Positions 26,735-35,345 of a stretch of DNA of 64,000 nucleotides are shown here, piece after piece. A program made the position numbers and the translations under genes. This stretch comes from a virus. The DNA is taken from positions 1 through 64,000 of IMG/VR virus record IMGVR_UViG_3300043418_000120; one strand, given 5' to 3'. Numbering within the stretch: position 1 is the first letter of the stretch; every line of letters starts with the position of its first letter. The notes under the pieces are model-generated. The model made no database searches. It was given only the letters and a program-made list of their open reading frames with translations, and had not been told where the DNA came from.

Positions 26735-28090
26735 ATGATGTTAAGAGAAGACCTCGTTAAAAAGTGGAACCCAATCCTTGAGCATGAAAGCATGCCAAGC
26801 ATTCAGGACAAGTATCGTAAAGAAGTTACGGCTGTTCTACTAGAGAACCAAGAAAAAGCATTGCGTGAAGAACGCAGCGCATTGTTTGAAACTGTTCCAG
26901 CTAACGCTAACTATAACGGTTCAAGCACTAACCCAGACACAGGCGGTGTTGCTAAGTACGATCCAATCTTGATCAACTTGGTACGTCGTTCAGCTCCACA
27001 AATGATCGCTTATGACATTTGCGGTGTTCAACCTATGACTGGCCCAACTGGCTTGATCTTCGCAATGAAGAGCCGTTACGGTAGCCAAGGCGGTACAGAA
27101 GCATTCTACAACGAAGCAGATACAGAGTTCTCTGGTGCTGACTTGGGTGCTAACACTAACCAAACAGCTATCTCTGGTAGCAACTGGTTCAACACAGTTA
27201 ACCAAGCTGGCGGTATGACTACTGCTCAAGCTGAAGGTGGCTACAGCTCATCATCAACTGGTGCGTCTCCAGCTTCAGATCCAGGTCCTGGTTCTACTAC
27301 GTTCAACCAAATGGCATTCAGCATCGAAAAGACTAGCGTAACAGCTAAGTCACGTGCTTTGAAGGCTGAGTACTCAATCGAATTGGCACAAGACTTGAAG
27401 TCAGTGCACGGTTTGGATGCTGAGTCTGAGTTGAGCAACATTCTGTCAACAGAAATCTTGGCTGAAATCAACCGTGAAGTTATCCGTACTGTGTATTACA
27501 CAGCTAAGAGCGGTGCTGCTTCTGGTACAGTTACAACAGCTGGTGTGTTTGACTTGGATACTGACTCTAACGGTCGTTGGTCTGTTGAAAAGTTCAAGGG
27601 TCTATTGTTCCAAATCGAACGCGATGCGAACGCTATTGCCCAAGAAACACGTCGTGGTAAGGGTAACTTCATCCTGTGTTCATCTGACGTTGCGTCAGCT
27701 CTGTCTATGGCTGGTGTTCTTGACTACGCTCCTGCTTTGTCTACAAACTTGACAGTTGATGACACAGGTAACACTTTCGCTGGTGTGTTGAACGGTAAGT
27801 ACAAAGTGTACATCGATCCATACGCATCTAACGGTGGTGCTAACGACCAGTTCTACGTTGTTGGTTACAAAGGCGCTTCTGCTTTTGACGCTGGCGTGTT
27901 CTACTGCCCATACGTTCCATTGCAAATGGTTCGCGCTGTTGACCCTAACACCTTCCAACCTAAGATTGGTTTCAAGACTCGTTACGGCATGGCTGCTAAC
28001 CCATTCGCGCAAGGTACTACTTTGGCTACATCGATTGGTTCAAACAACAACGTGTACTACCGTCGCGTTCGTGTACAGAACATTCTGTAA
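26735..28090 (+). CDS. gp23: Major capsid protein gp23
   Basis: 451 residues with Shine-Dalgarno CAGGAGAA. Conserved gp23 landmarks are LVRRSAPQMIAYDICGVQPMTGPTGLIFAMKSRY, FSIEKTSVTAKSRALKAEYSIELAQDLKSVHGLDAE and the C-terminal CPYVPLQMVRAVDPNTFQPKIGFKTRYGM (quoted in part). The protein builds the hexamers of the HK97-fold head; the N-terminal about 60 residues are probably removed by gp21. A stable UUCG terminator follows at 28122. Confidence 0.95.
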   Translation: MMLREDLVKKWNPILEHESMPSIQDKYRKEVTAVLLENQEKALREERSALFETVPANANYNGSSTNPDTGGVAKYDPILINLVRRSAPQMIAYDICGVQPMTGPTGLIFAMKSRYGSQGGTEAFYNEADTEFSGADLGANTNQTAISGSNWFNTVNQAGGMTTAQAEGGYSSSSTGASPASDPGPGSTTFNQMAFSIEKTSVTAKSRALKAEYSIELAQDLKSVHGLDAESELSNILSTEILAEINREVIRTVYYTAKSGAASGTVTTAGVFDLDTDSNGRWSVEKFKGLLFQIERDANAIAQETRRGKGNFILCSSDVASALSMAGVLDYAPALSTNLTVDDTGNTFAGVLNGKYKVYIDPYASNGGANDQFYVVGYKGASAFDAGVFYCPYVPLQMVRAVDPNTFQPKIGFKTRYGMAANPFAQGTTLATSIGSNNNVYYRRVRVQNIL

Positions 28091-28121
28091 TTGATGAAGC
28101 TGGCATAGACCAGTGCTTTAC

Positions 28122-28146
28122 AAGGGGACTTCGGTCCCCTTTTTTA
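28122..28146 (+). terminator. Rho-independent terminator after gene 23
   Basis: Perfect 8-bp stem AAGGGGAC/GTCCCCTT closed by a TTCG tetraloop and followed by a run of T. It ends the long late transcription unit behind the major capsid gene. Confidence 0.9.
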
Positions 28147-28185
28147 TTGCCTTATTGTAAAGGGGCTTTGTGAAATTCCCTTTTC

Positions 28186-28193
28186 TATAAATA
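28186..28193 (+). promoter_or_regulatory. Late promoter TATAAATA
   Basis: Exact late core 17 bp before the HNH gene ATG, with GAAAGGAG as Shine-Dalgarno between. It indicates that the HNH gene is expressed independently of the capsid gene. Confidence 0.7.
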
Positions 28194-28209
28194 ATAGAAA
28201 GGAGTTTAT

Positions 28210-28500
28210 ATGCAAGAATGCCCAATATGTAAAAAAGAATTTAAGAAAAGGTCAAATAAGATTTTTTGTTCTAGAAGATGCAAGAACATAAATCGAATGA
28301 AGCCATGGGTTCGACACAAAAAGGATAATTGTGAAGAGTGTGGATTCATACCCAAACATAAGTGCCAACTTGACGTTGACCACATAGATGGCGATAAGGA
28401 AAATAATAATTCCTTAAATTACAAAACACTTTGTGCAAACTGTCATAGGTTGAAGACATTTCTTTGTGGCGACTTTTACTCTAAGGAATACAGATCTTAA
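28210..28500 (+). CDS. Free-standing HNH endonuclease
   Basis: 96 residues. An N-terminal zinc finger (Cys4, Cys7, Cys20, Cys24) and a second Cys set (CEEC at 41-44, CANC at 75-78) frame the HNH core DVDHIDGDKENNNSLNYKTLC...H (His58, Asn67 and His79). This is the layout of small HNH homing-type nucleases that insert between phage structural genes. It lies after the gene 23 terminator and has its own late promoter. The minus-strand promoter at 28531 would produce RNA antisense to it. Whether it is mobile cannot be judged from one sequence. Confidence 0.85.
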   Translation: MQECPICKKEFKKRSNKIFCSRRCKNINRMKPWVRHKKDNCEECGFIPKHKCQLDVDHIDGDKENNNSLNYKTLCANCHRLKTFLCGDFYSKEYRS

Positions 28501-28530
28501 CATCATTCCTATCAGAAACCCAACACGGTT

Positions 28531-28559
28531 ATTATACAAGGTTCCCTCTTATTGGTCAA
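28531..28559 (-). promoter_or_regulatory. Minus-strand sigma70 promoter, antisense to HNH and capsid end
   Basis: Minus strand TTGACC (28559-28554), 17 bp, TATAAT (28536-28531). The initial transcribed sequence (28530-28514) is AACCGTGTTGGGTTTCT, one base different from the identical pair at 900-884 and 51941-51957. The RNA would be antisense to the HNH gene, and possibly to the end of gene 23. Confidence 0.7.
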
Positions 28560-28566
28560 ATAAATA
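28559..28566 (+). promoter_or_regulatory. Possible late promoter AATAAATA
   Basis: AATAAATA, seven of eight positions of TATAAATA, 18 bp before the ATG at 28585. It touches the -35 element of the minus-strand promoter, so the early antisense and late sense starts are arranged back to back. Confidence 0.45.
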
Positions 28567-28584
28567 GTGGAACAAGGAGATCCT

Positions 28585-29145
28585 ATGACAACACCAACAG
28601 TACCTGCTGAGTGGAAAACGAAAATCCCAGATAACATCAATCCATTGTCACCAAGTGGCTTCAAGTTTAAGATTGCGAAGCTGCCACAATTGGAATTTTT
28701 CTGCCAGACAGTCAACCTACCTGCCATCACATTGGGCGAACCAATGTTCGGAACACCGTTCACGCCTATCCCAATTCCAGGTGAAACGCTTACGTTCGGA
28801 GACCTGACAGTCCAATTCCTAGTCGACGAAGACATGCATAACTTTCGAGCACTTCAGGGCTGGCTCTATGGTTTGGGCTTCCCAACAGATTACCAACAGT
28901 ATGTGAACTTCCAAAAGCTAGACACCGTTGTTGGTGGCACAGCTGGTGGTACGGACTTGACCCGTAACTACTCAGACGCTTCGCTCTTTATTTTGACAAA
29001 TAATAACAGTGAGAATATAATTGTAAACTTCAAGAACATGTTCCCAACATCTCTTGAAAGCCTTACATTTTCGGGCGTCGAATCTGACGTCAACTACCTG
29101 ATCGGTAGTGCTACCTTTAAATTTACGTATTACGAATTCACATAA
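28585..29145 (+). CDS. Tail tube-fold structural protein (position of cyanophage-type gp3)
   Basis: 186 residues from the ATG at 28585, selected because AAGGAG is seven bases upstream; an in-frame GTG at 28567 would place that motif inside the gene. Motifs SGFKFKIAKLPQLEFFCQTVNLPAITLGEP, IPIPGETLTFGDLTVQFLVDEDMHNF and a final FKFTYYEF (quoted in part) resemble tail-tube-like proteins (gp19/gp54 fold). In related phages the gene between 23 and uvsY is often called gp3, a tail completion protein. The family and exact role remain uncertain; a virion tail component is likely. Confidence 0.65.
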   Translation: MTTPTVPAEWKTKIPDNINPLSPSGFKFKIAKLPQLEFFCQTVNLPAITLGEPMFGTPFTPIPIPGETLTFGDLTVQFLVDEDMHNFRALQGWLYGLGFPTDYQQYVNFQKLDTVVGGTAGGTDLTRNYSDASLFILTNNNSENIIVNFKNMFPTSLESLTFSGVESDVNYLIGSATFKFTYYEFT

Positions 29146-29160
29146 TACAATGGAGTTGTT

Positions 29161-29598
29161 ATGAATCTTGAACAATTGATGGAAAGTTGGAAGAATGACT
29201 GTGTGATTGACGACAATCATCTCGGCGAAGCCTCAACAGATTCTCCCAACCTTCATTCGAAATATATCGGCTACTTGGTCAACTTTAAGCTGAAGCTAGC
29301 AAAGACCAAGGGTGAGTACAACATGCTTAGAAAGAACAAATTCCGCTACTATCGCGGCGAGCTTGGTCGTCAAGAGTTAGAAGACCTTGGATGGATTCAG
29401 TGGCAAGGCGTCAAGCCTTTGAAGAATGAGATGGACGAATTCCTCTCTGGTGACACTGACCTTGTTCAAATGGAACAAAAAGTAGAATATCTAAATACAA
29501 TTGTGATGTTCCTTGAATCGGTCATGGGACAAATCCGCTCACGAGATTTCCAGATTAAGAATGGAATTGAGTGGAAGAAATTTCTAGTTGGAATGTAA
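29161..29598 (+). CDS. uvsY: UvsY recombination mediator
   Basis: 145 residues, the T4 UvsY size (137). The pattern NLEQLMESWKNDCVIDDNHLGE, the central KNKFRYYRGELGR, and MEQKVEYLNTIVMFLESVMGQIRSRDFQIKNGIEW (quoted in part) match UvsY, which loads the UvsX recombinase on gp32-coated single-stranded DNA. The gene lies directly upstream of uvsW as in T4, with the stop overlapping the uvsW start (TAATG). Confidence 0.88.
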   Translation: MNLEQLMESWKNDCVIDDNHLGEASTDSPNLHSKYIGYLVNFKLKLAKTKGEYNMLRKNKFRYYRGELGRQELEDLGWIQWQGVKPLKNEMDEFLSGDTDLVQMEQKVEYLNTIVMFLESVMGQIRSRDFQIKNGIEWKKFLVGM

Positions 29599-31085
29599 TG
29601 AAAATATACGTAGAACAAGTTGATGATGTAAATATCCGTGTGTTCTCTGAATGGGGAATTGAACAGGAGTTGAGTGCGTTCTTCACATTCGAAGTGCCAG
29701 GAGCTAAGTTTACTCCAAAGTATAAGGCTCGACTGTGGGACGGTAAGATTCGCTTGTATAATCTACAGCGTAAGACCCTACTTGCTGGTCTCTATAACTA
29801 CGTCAAGGAATTTGCTAACCGCAATGGTTACCAGTTCATTGATGCACCAAACGCATCATACAAGAAACTCCCAGTAAACGACTACACATACGAAGAGGTC
29901 GAGAACTTCGCTGAAGACCTCCAACTCTCAGCACGTGGCGAGCCAATTGATATTCGTGACTACCAGATTGAAGCGATTCAGAAGGGTATGAATGAACATC
30001 GTTGTTTGCTTCTATCACCTACCGCATCTGGTAAATCCCTAATCCTTTACACTCTCATGCGTCACTACGTTGGCGAAGGGAAGAAGTGTATTCTGATTGT
30101 TCCAACCACATCGTTGGTTGAACAGATGTATGCTGACTTTGAAGAATACTCAAGCGTAAACCTATGGCGCGTCTCTAAGAACTGCCAAAAGTTGTACAGC
30201 GGTTTCACTAAAGACATTACATCACCTGTGTTGATTACAACATGGCAGTCTATCTACAAGCAACCAAAGGCTTGGTTCGATCAGTTTGATGTTTGTTTCG
30301 GCGACGAGGCTCACCAATTCAAAGCAGCATCATTGAACACTGTCATGGAAAAGATGACATCAATTCCTTACCGCATTGGTACAACAGGAACATTAGATGG
30401 TAAGCAAGTTCACCGTCTTGTTCTTGAGGGCATGTTTGGTCCAGTGCACCGTGTGACAACTACTAAGGCATTGATGGACACAAACCGAGTTGCCCAACTA
30501 AATATTACATGTCTACTGCTGAAATATGACGAGGAAACCCGTAAAGCGCGCAAGAATAATTTATACCAAGACGAGATGGACTTTCTAGTCAAGAACTCAA
30601 AGCGTAATCGTTTCATCGTAAATCTTGCGAAATCATTAAAAGGCAACACCCTTGTTCTGTTTCAGTATGTAGATAAACACGGTAAGGTTCTTTACGACAT
30701 GTGTAAAGATTTTCCTGATCGTGAAGTTCACATTGTTCACGGCGATATCAAAGTAGATGAGCGTGAATCAATCCGTCACAAAGCAGCAAAGCATGACAAC
30801 ATGCTGGTGTTCGCTTCTTATGGTACATTCTCAACAGGTGTTAACATGCCTTCGATTGAGAACGTAATCTTCGCTAGTCCTAGCAAATCTAAGATCCGCA
30901 ACTTACAGTCTATCGGTCGTGGCTTGCGCCTGAACGAAGGTAAGACACACTGTAACTTGTATGACATTGCTGATGACTTGACTCATAAGGCGTGGAAGAA
31001 CCACACATTGGGCCACTTCATGGAGCGTGTTAAGTTGTATTCAGAAGAACAATTTAAAAGCAAGATTGTAGAGGTGGATCTATGA
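29598..31085 (+). CDS. uvsW: UvsW DNA/RNA helicase
   Basis: 495 residues from the ATG at 29598, which overlaps the uvsY stop; T4 UvsW has 503. An N-terminal substrate-binding domain (about 1-110) precedes the superfamily 2 core: SPTASGKS at 140-147 (motif I), GDEAH at 235-239 (motif II), IGTTGTL (motif III) and QSIGRGLRL near 440 (motif VI). UvsW resolves branched and R-loop structures and shifts replication from origin to recombination mode. All helicase motifs are intact. Confidence 0.93.
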   Translation: MKIYVEQVDDVNIRVFSEWGIEQELSAFFTFEVPGAKFTPKYKARLWDGKIRLYNLQRKTLLAGLYNYVKEFANRNGYQFIDAPNASYKKLPVNDYTYEEVENFAEDLQLSARGEPIDIRDYQIEAIQKGMNEHRCLLLSPTASGKSLILYTLMRHYVGEGKKCILIVPTTSLVEQMYADFEEYSSVNLWRVSKNCQKLYSGFTKDITSPVLITTWQSIYKQPKAWFDQFDVCFGDEAHQFKAASLNTVMEKMTSIPYRIGTTGTLDGKQVHRLVLEGMFGPVHRVTTTKALMDTNRVAQLNITCLLLKYDEETRKARKNNLYQDEMDFLVKNSKRNRFIVNLAKSLKGNTLVLFQYVDKHGKVLYDMCKDFPDREVHIVHGDIKVDERESIRHKAAKHDNMLVFASYGTFSTGVNMPSIENVIFASPSKSKIRNLQSIGRGLRLNEGKTHCNLYDIADDLTHKAWKNHTLGHFMERVKLYSEEQFKSKIVEVDL

Positions 31086-31528
31086 GAGATTATAGAGTTA
31101 TCCGCATGAAGACAGGGGAGTCCTATTTGTGTATTGTGGACGAAGAAACCCACGATGAAATCACATTTTTATTCCCTCTTGTTGTCAATACCCACACTAT
31201 TCCAGTAGCTGACAACGTTCTCCGCGAAATCCACTCTACAACTGTTATGTGTCCTTTTACTGAAGAACGCCACTTTATGATGAAGCAGAGTGAGATATCC
31301 TTCACAAAGCCAATGGGCGAGAAGGCTATCACCTACTACATCGAAATGCTGAACACTCATGAGGAGATTGATACGCTCAAAGCCTACTCTCTTCATGACA
31401 TCATTGAAGATATCGAAATCGATGACGAGCTAGATGATAAGACTAGAGCTTTACTCAACAGCATGGAAGAAATTGAGAATGAGACTGACGATCCTACTGC
31501 CCTGACTGGCAATAAGACACTACATTGA
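31082..31528 (+). CDS. Sm-like small beta-barrel protein
   Basis: 148 residues. The first 90 residues (YRVIRMKTGESYLCIV, then TFLFPLVV and MCPFTEERHFMMKQSEISFTKPM) have the strand-turn-strand order of Sm-like proteins found in cyanophages and relatives (I.L.TGE.....V ... NPL.V ... W.P......I....V). The C-terminus is acidic. It overlaps uvsW by four bases (ATGA). A second protein of the same type is at 41119. An RNA-binding role is only an inference from the fold. Confidence 0.5.
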   Translation: MRDYRVIRMKTGESYLCIVDEETHDEITFLFPLVVNTHTIPVADNVLREIHSTTVMCPFTEERHFMMKQSEISFTKPMGEKAITYYIEMLNTHEEIDTLKAYSLHDIIEDIEIDDELDDKTRALLNSMEEIENETDDPTALTGNKTLH

Positions 31529-31535
31529 AATATAT

Positions 31536-31564
31536 TTGACAACTACTCAGTTGTCAGGTATAAT
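31536..31564 (+). promoter_or_regulatory. Sigma70 promoter for gene 55
   Basis: TTGACA (31536-31541), 17 bp, TATAAT (31559-31564), 31 bp before the gene 55 ATG. The spacer ends in CAGG like many early promoters in this window. Confidence 0.8.
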
Positions 31565-31594
31565 GGTATATTATTTAAAACTTGGAGTAAATAT

Positions 31595-32179
31595 ATGACG
31601 ACCCCAACGATTTCGCCGAAAGCGAAGCCACACTATGTTAGCAATGCCGATTTTCTTGAGGCGATGAAAGCCTATCGAGAAAAGGTTCTAGAAGCAGCTG
31701 CAGCTGGAGAAGAGAAGCCAAGAGTTCCTGAGTACATCGGTGAATGCTTGTTTAAGATCGCTACTCATCTATCCTACAAACATAACTTTATCAATTACAC
31801 CTATCGTGAGGACATGATCCTCGATGGCGTGGAGAATTGCTTACAGTACATTAGCAATTTCGATCCCACTAAGTCAAGTAACCCCTTCGCTTACTTCACT
31901 CAAATCATTTACTATGCGTTCATTCGAAAAATTCAAAAAGAAAAGAAACAAACATACATCAAGAACCGTATGATCATGGAGATCCCATTCGAAATGTTCG
32001 AGCTACAAGAACAGGACGAGGGTGGCGAATACTCAAACTCTATGATGGATTATCTACGCAACAACAACGATTCTGACTACAACCTACCAAAGAAGAAGCC
32101 TGTGAAGAAGCGTGCTCTTTCATCACTAGAAGTGTTCTTTGAAGAAAATGGAGATGTGACTGATGAAGACAATGTATAA
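31595..32179 (+). CDS. gp55: Late transcription sigma factor gp55
   Basis: 194 residues (T4 gp55 has 185). The central segment FDPTKSSNPFAYFTQIIYYAFIRKIQKEKKQ is the sigma region 2-like core of gp55, which directs host RNA polymerase to TATAAATA late promoters. The C-terminus carries SSLEVFFEE, a hydrophobic/acidic tail of the type that contacts the gp45 sliding clamp. It is read from a near-perfect sigma70 promoter, in keeping with early or middle expression before late transcription. The Shine-Dalgarno is TTGGAG. Confidence 0.93.
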   Translation: MTTPTISPKAKPHYVSNADFLEAMKAYREKVLEAAAAGEEKPRVPEYIGECLFKIATHLSYKHNFINYTYREDMILDGVENCLQYISNFDPTKSSNPFAYFTQIIYYAFIRKIQKEKKQTYIKNRMIMEIPFEMFELQEQDEGGEYSNSMMDYLRNNNDSDYNLPKKKPVKKRALSSLEVFFEENGDVTDEDNV

Positions 32180-32342
32180 AGTAACTTACCGTTCAAGTGG
32201 CTCTCCCGATGTGGAGTTTCGCTGGTTCACTACCACTGAAGAAGCAGCTGACTTCGCAGGTAAATTGGGGGATCGTTTCATTGAGATGAAAGAGTACAGC
32301 CAACCAGAGAATTATCCACCAGCAGAATTGGATTTTAGTTAA
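32163..32342 (+). CDS. Small protein between genes 55 and 47
   Basis: 59 residues from ATG 32163 (GGAGA eight bases upstream), beginning MKTMYKVTYRSSGSPDVEFRWF and ending PPAELDFS. It overlaps the gene 55 end by 17 bases and its stop overlaps the gene 47 ATG (TAATG). A small protein sits at this place in other T4-like genomes, often near the gene called 47.1 or 46.1, but I do not recognise the family. Confidence 0.7.
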   Translation: MKTMYKVTYRSSGSPDVEFRWFTTTEEAADFAGKLGDRFIEMKEYSQPENYPPAELDFS

Positions 32343-33409
32343 TGAGAGTAGCAATTATTACAGACCAGCACTTCGGTGCTCGCAATGACAGCGTTGCGTT
32401 TTTGAATTTCTATGAAAAGTTCTATGACAATGTGTTCTTCCCAACACTTGAACAGACGGGCATTGACACTGTTCTTATTCTTGGTGACACATTTGATCGA
32501 CGTAAGTATGTGAACTTCTATGCTCTTCAGCGAGCAAAGGAAATGTTCTTTGATAAACTAGCAGCTGCGAATATCCGCGTGTATATGTTGGCTGGTAATC
32601 ATGACACCTACTACAAGAACACCAATGAGGTGAACTCGCCAGACTTATTGCTTCGTGAGTATTCTAACATCTCCGTGATCGATCGTCCGCAAACAATTCA
32701 TCTAGACTACGGCAACACCAATGCTGATGTGTTGATGCTACCTTGGATTTGTGCTGATAACTATGCTGAGTCGATGGCTGAATTGACAAACACAACAGCT
32801 ACTCTGTGTATGGGTCACTTAGAGTTGGCTGGCTTCGCAATGTACCGTGGGATGGATTCGCATGAAGGAATGGATAAAAACATTTTCGATAAGTTTGATC
32901 GGGTGTTCTCTGGTCATTATCATCATAAGTCTGATGATGGACATATCTTCTATCTCGGAAACCCTTACGAGCTTACGTGGCAGGACTATAACGATCCCCG
33001 AGGATTCCACTTGTTCGATCCAAACACAAGAGAGCTCGAGTTCGTACGAAATCCTTATACAATGTTCACGCGAATCGAATACGACGATAAAGAACAAGAG
33101 CCAATCAACCTTGACTCACTGGATCTGAAAGAACAGTATGTGAAATTGGTTGTGGTCAATAAGACTGACTACTATAAATTTGACCAATTTACTCAGAAGC
33201 TGTATAATAAGGGCTGTCATGAAGTCAAGATCGTTGAGAACTTCTCTGAGTATGAAGAAGGCGCGATTGATGGTGACATCAACTTAGAAGATACCATGTC
33301 GGTGTTGGATAACTACATTGATTCGATTCAGACAGAGTCTGATAAAGAACGAATCAAACAGTATATGAAAACTTTGTATACTGAAGCTGTGAATGTGGAG
33401 GTCGTTTGA
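32342..33409 (+). CDS. gp47: Recombination nuclease subunit gp47 (SbcD/Mre11-like)
   Basis: 355 residues (T4 339). The calcineurin-like metallophosphoesterase motifs are complete: ITDQHFG (Asp8, His10), LILGDTFDRR, LAGNHD, MGHLEL and FSGHYHH. With gp46 it forms the Mre11/Rad50-type complex that resects ends and degrades host DNA for phage recombination. Translation is coupled to its neighbours on both sides. Confidence 0.94.
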   Translation: MRVAIITDQHFGARNDSVAFLNFYEKFYDNVFFPTLEQTGIDTVLILGDTFDRRKYVNFYALQRAKEMFFDKLAAANIRVYMLAGNHDTYYKNTNEVNSPDLLLREYSNISVIDRPQTIHLDYGNTNADVLMLPWICADNYAESMAELTNTTATLCMGHLELAGFAMYRGMDSHEGMDKNIFDKFDRVFSGHYHHKSDDGHIFYLGNPYELTWQDYNDPRGFHLFDPNTRELEFVRNPYTMFTRIEYDDKEQEPINLDSLDLKEQYVKLVVVNKTDYYKFDQFTQKLYNKGCHEVKIVENFSEYEEGAIDGDINLEDTMSVLDNYIDSIQTESDKERIKQYMKTLYTEAVNVEVV

Positions 33410-35118
33410 TTATTTTTGAATCAGTTGAGTGGGCAAACTTTTTGTCTACTGGCAACAAAGCAAACAAAGTAATTCTGAACCGCTCATCATCAACATTGAT
33501 TGTTGGTAAGAACGGCGAAGGTAAGAGCACGATCCTTGACGCCTTGTGCTTTGGTTTGTTTGGTAAACCTTTCCGCGATATTAACAAGCCACAGTTGATC
33601 AACAGTATCAATGGCAAGAACTGTTCCGTTACTGTTGAGTTCAGTGTGGCTGGTAAGTCATACAAAATCATCAGAGGTATGAAGCCAACAGTGTTTCAGA
33701 TTATCTGTAACGGCGAGGTTATCAACCAAGACGCAGCAGCTAAAGATTACCAAAAGGTTCTTGAGCAACAAATTTTAAAGCTGAACTACAAGACATTCAC
33801 GCAAGTGGTTATCTTGGGTTCAGCCTCTTTTGTTCCATTCATGCAGTTGCCTGGAGGTCAGCGTCGTGATGTTATTGAAGACATTCTTGACATCCGTGTG
33901 TTTAGTACCATGAACACATTATTGAAGCAACGCATGCAGGAGACTAAAGATGAGATTGCGTCAACTGAAGCAGCACTCGCGCTGGCGCGTGAGAGGGTTG
34001 TTGCTCAACAGAAAACCATTACTCTCTTGCAAGAAAGTCGAGCGAGTAATGTTTCAGCTGTATCGAAAAAGATTGAAGATAATGTGGTCGCTATCGAAAC
34101 CAGCTCTCAACACATTGATGTTCTCAATGAAGACATTGAGAAACTTAAACAGAGCATCGAAGACAGGAAGACTGTACTTGACGACATCGAGAAAGCCAAG
34201 AGAATTGCTCAGAGCAAGACGAGTAAGATATCTGACCTCTCCTCAACCGTGGAGTTTTTCAAAGGCAACGATGCGTGCCCACAGTGTGAGCAGGGTATCC
34301 CGCATGATCACAAGTCCAGAATTATTGACCAAATCACAGTAGAGATGGGTAAGAATGAGCAGATGGTTGAGGAGTTGTCCGCAGCAATGATCAAACTCAA
34401 TGCTCGTCTTGAACACATCAACGCTGTTCAGGAACAGATTACTGACAAGAACATTGAAGTGTCAACAGCCAACCAAACCGTTACTGTTCTGAACAAACTC
34501 AATAAGCAGCTGGCAGCTGAACTTGAAGAGATGAAGAAAGACACTGGTAATGTGGACGATGAGAAGGCTAAGTTGAAAGAGATGGCAGCTGCTGCTATCG
34601 CACACTTGGATCGTAAGACACAGTTGATTGACAAGCGTCAGTATGAAGAAGTTGCTGGATTGTTGCTGAAAGACTCAGGAATTAAAACAACAATTATCCG
34701 TGAGTATCTGCCTGTGATGAACAAGCTGATCAACAAATATCTGACAGCCATGGACTTCTATGTTCACTTTGAGCTTGACGAAACCTTTACCGAAAGTATC
34801 AAGGCTCGTCACCGCGATGAGTTTACTTACGCAAGTTTCTCTGAGGGTGAGAAGATGCGTATTGACTTGGCTATCCTGTTCACATGGCGTCAAGTAGCTA
34901 AGATGAAGAACAGCGTCAACACCAACCTGTTGATTCTTGATGAGATCTTTGACTCAAGCCTTGACGTAGCAGGAACAGATTATTTCTTGTCTCTGATGAA
35001 CGCTATGGGCGAACATACTAATGTGTTTGTTATCAGCCACAAGGGCGATCAGCTGTTTGACAAGTTCCACTCAGTAATTAAGTTCGAAAAGCATAACGAA
35101 TTTTCTGTGATTGCTTGA
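33406..35118 (+). CDS. gp46: Recombination nuclease subunit gp46 (SbcC/Rad50-like)
   Basis: 570 residues (T4 560). The start is a TTG at 33406 overlapping the gp47 stop, with GGAG seven bases upstream. Walker A is VGKNGEGKS (about 33-41), a coiled-coil arm follows with the zinc hook CPQCEQG (about 287), and the C-terminus has FSEGEKMRIDLA (signature) and LLILDEIFD (Walker B). It is the ATPase partner of gp47. The next gene's -35 element overlaps its stop codon. Confidence 0.94.
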   Translation: MIIFESVEWANFLSTGNKANKVILNRSSSTLIVGKNGEGKSTILDALCFGLFGKPFRDINKPQLINSINGKNCSVTVEFSVAGKSYKIIRGMKPTVFQIICNGEVINQDAAAKDYQKVLEQQILKLNYKTFTQVVILGSASFVPFMQLPGGQRRDVIEDILDIRVFSTMNTLLKQRMQETKDEIASTEAALALARERVVAQQKTITLLQESRASNVSAVSKKIEDNVVAIETSSQHIDVLNEDIEKLKQSIEDRKTVLDDIEKAKRIAQSKTSKISDLSSTVEFFKGNDACPQCEQGIPHDHKSRIIDQITVEMGKNEQMVEELSAAMIKLNARLEHINAVQEQITDKNIEVSTANQTVTVLNKLNKQLAAELEEMKKDTGNVDDEKAKLKEMAAAAIAHLDRKTQLIDKRQYEEVAGLLLKDSGIKTTIIREYLPVMNKLINKYLTAMDFYVHFELDETFTESIKARHRDEFTYASFSEGEKMRIDLAILFTWRQVAKMKNSVNTNLLILDEIFDSSLDVAGTDYFLSLMNAMGEHTNVFVISHKGDQLFDKFHSVIKFEKHNEFSVIA

Positions 35119-35143
35119 CTTTAATTCGGTTCTAGGGTATAAT
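35115..35143 (+). promoter_or_regulatory. Early sigma70 promoter (ttaattcgg type)
   Basis: TTGACT, 17-bp spacer beginning TTAATTCGG, TATAAT at 35138. The -35 element overlaps the gene 46 stop. The same spacer start recurs in the cassette promoters between 42.9 and 50.4 kb. Confidence 0.8.
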
Positions 35144-35166
35144 CAATGCTTAAACAGGAGAAGAAG

Positions 35167-35313
35167 ATGCCCTTTAAAACCGACTCTGAATTAGCCGAAT
35201 TTTTAGATTTTTTGGCCGACCTTTCGTTAAGCGGCGAGACTTTTGAAATCTGTCTCGGTGCGCTTAAACTTCAAACGGCTCTTAAAGAAGCCTACGGCGA
35301 AAACCTAATTTAA
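35167..35313 (+). CDS. Small early protein, paralogue of the gene at 47438
   Basis: 48 residues, start with AGGAGAAG upstream. It shares TDSELAEFL, then DLSL-x-x-x-TFE, AL-[KR]-LQT-x-LK and AYG with the 48-residue protein encoded at 47438-47584, so the two are clearly paralogues. It is predicted alpha-helical and acidic, with no known function. It has its own promoter (35115) and terminator (35321), making it a one-gene unit. Confidence 0.8.
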   Translation: MPFKTDSELAEFLDFLADLSLSGETFEICLGALKLQTALKEAYGENLI

Positions 35314-35320
35314 GTCAATA

Positions 35321-35343
35321 CCCCTACGGACAGTAGGGGTTTT
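35321..35343 (+). terminator. Cassette terminator
   Basis: CCCCTAC, 5-base loop GGACA, GTAGGGG, then TTTT. It is the first member of the cassette series with the same CCCTAC/GTAGGG stem, followed at once by a promoter (35346). Confidence 0.85.
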
Positions 35344-35345
35344 GG

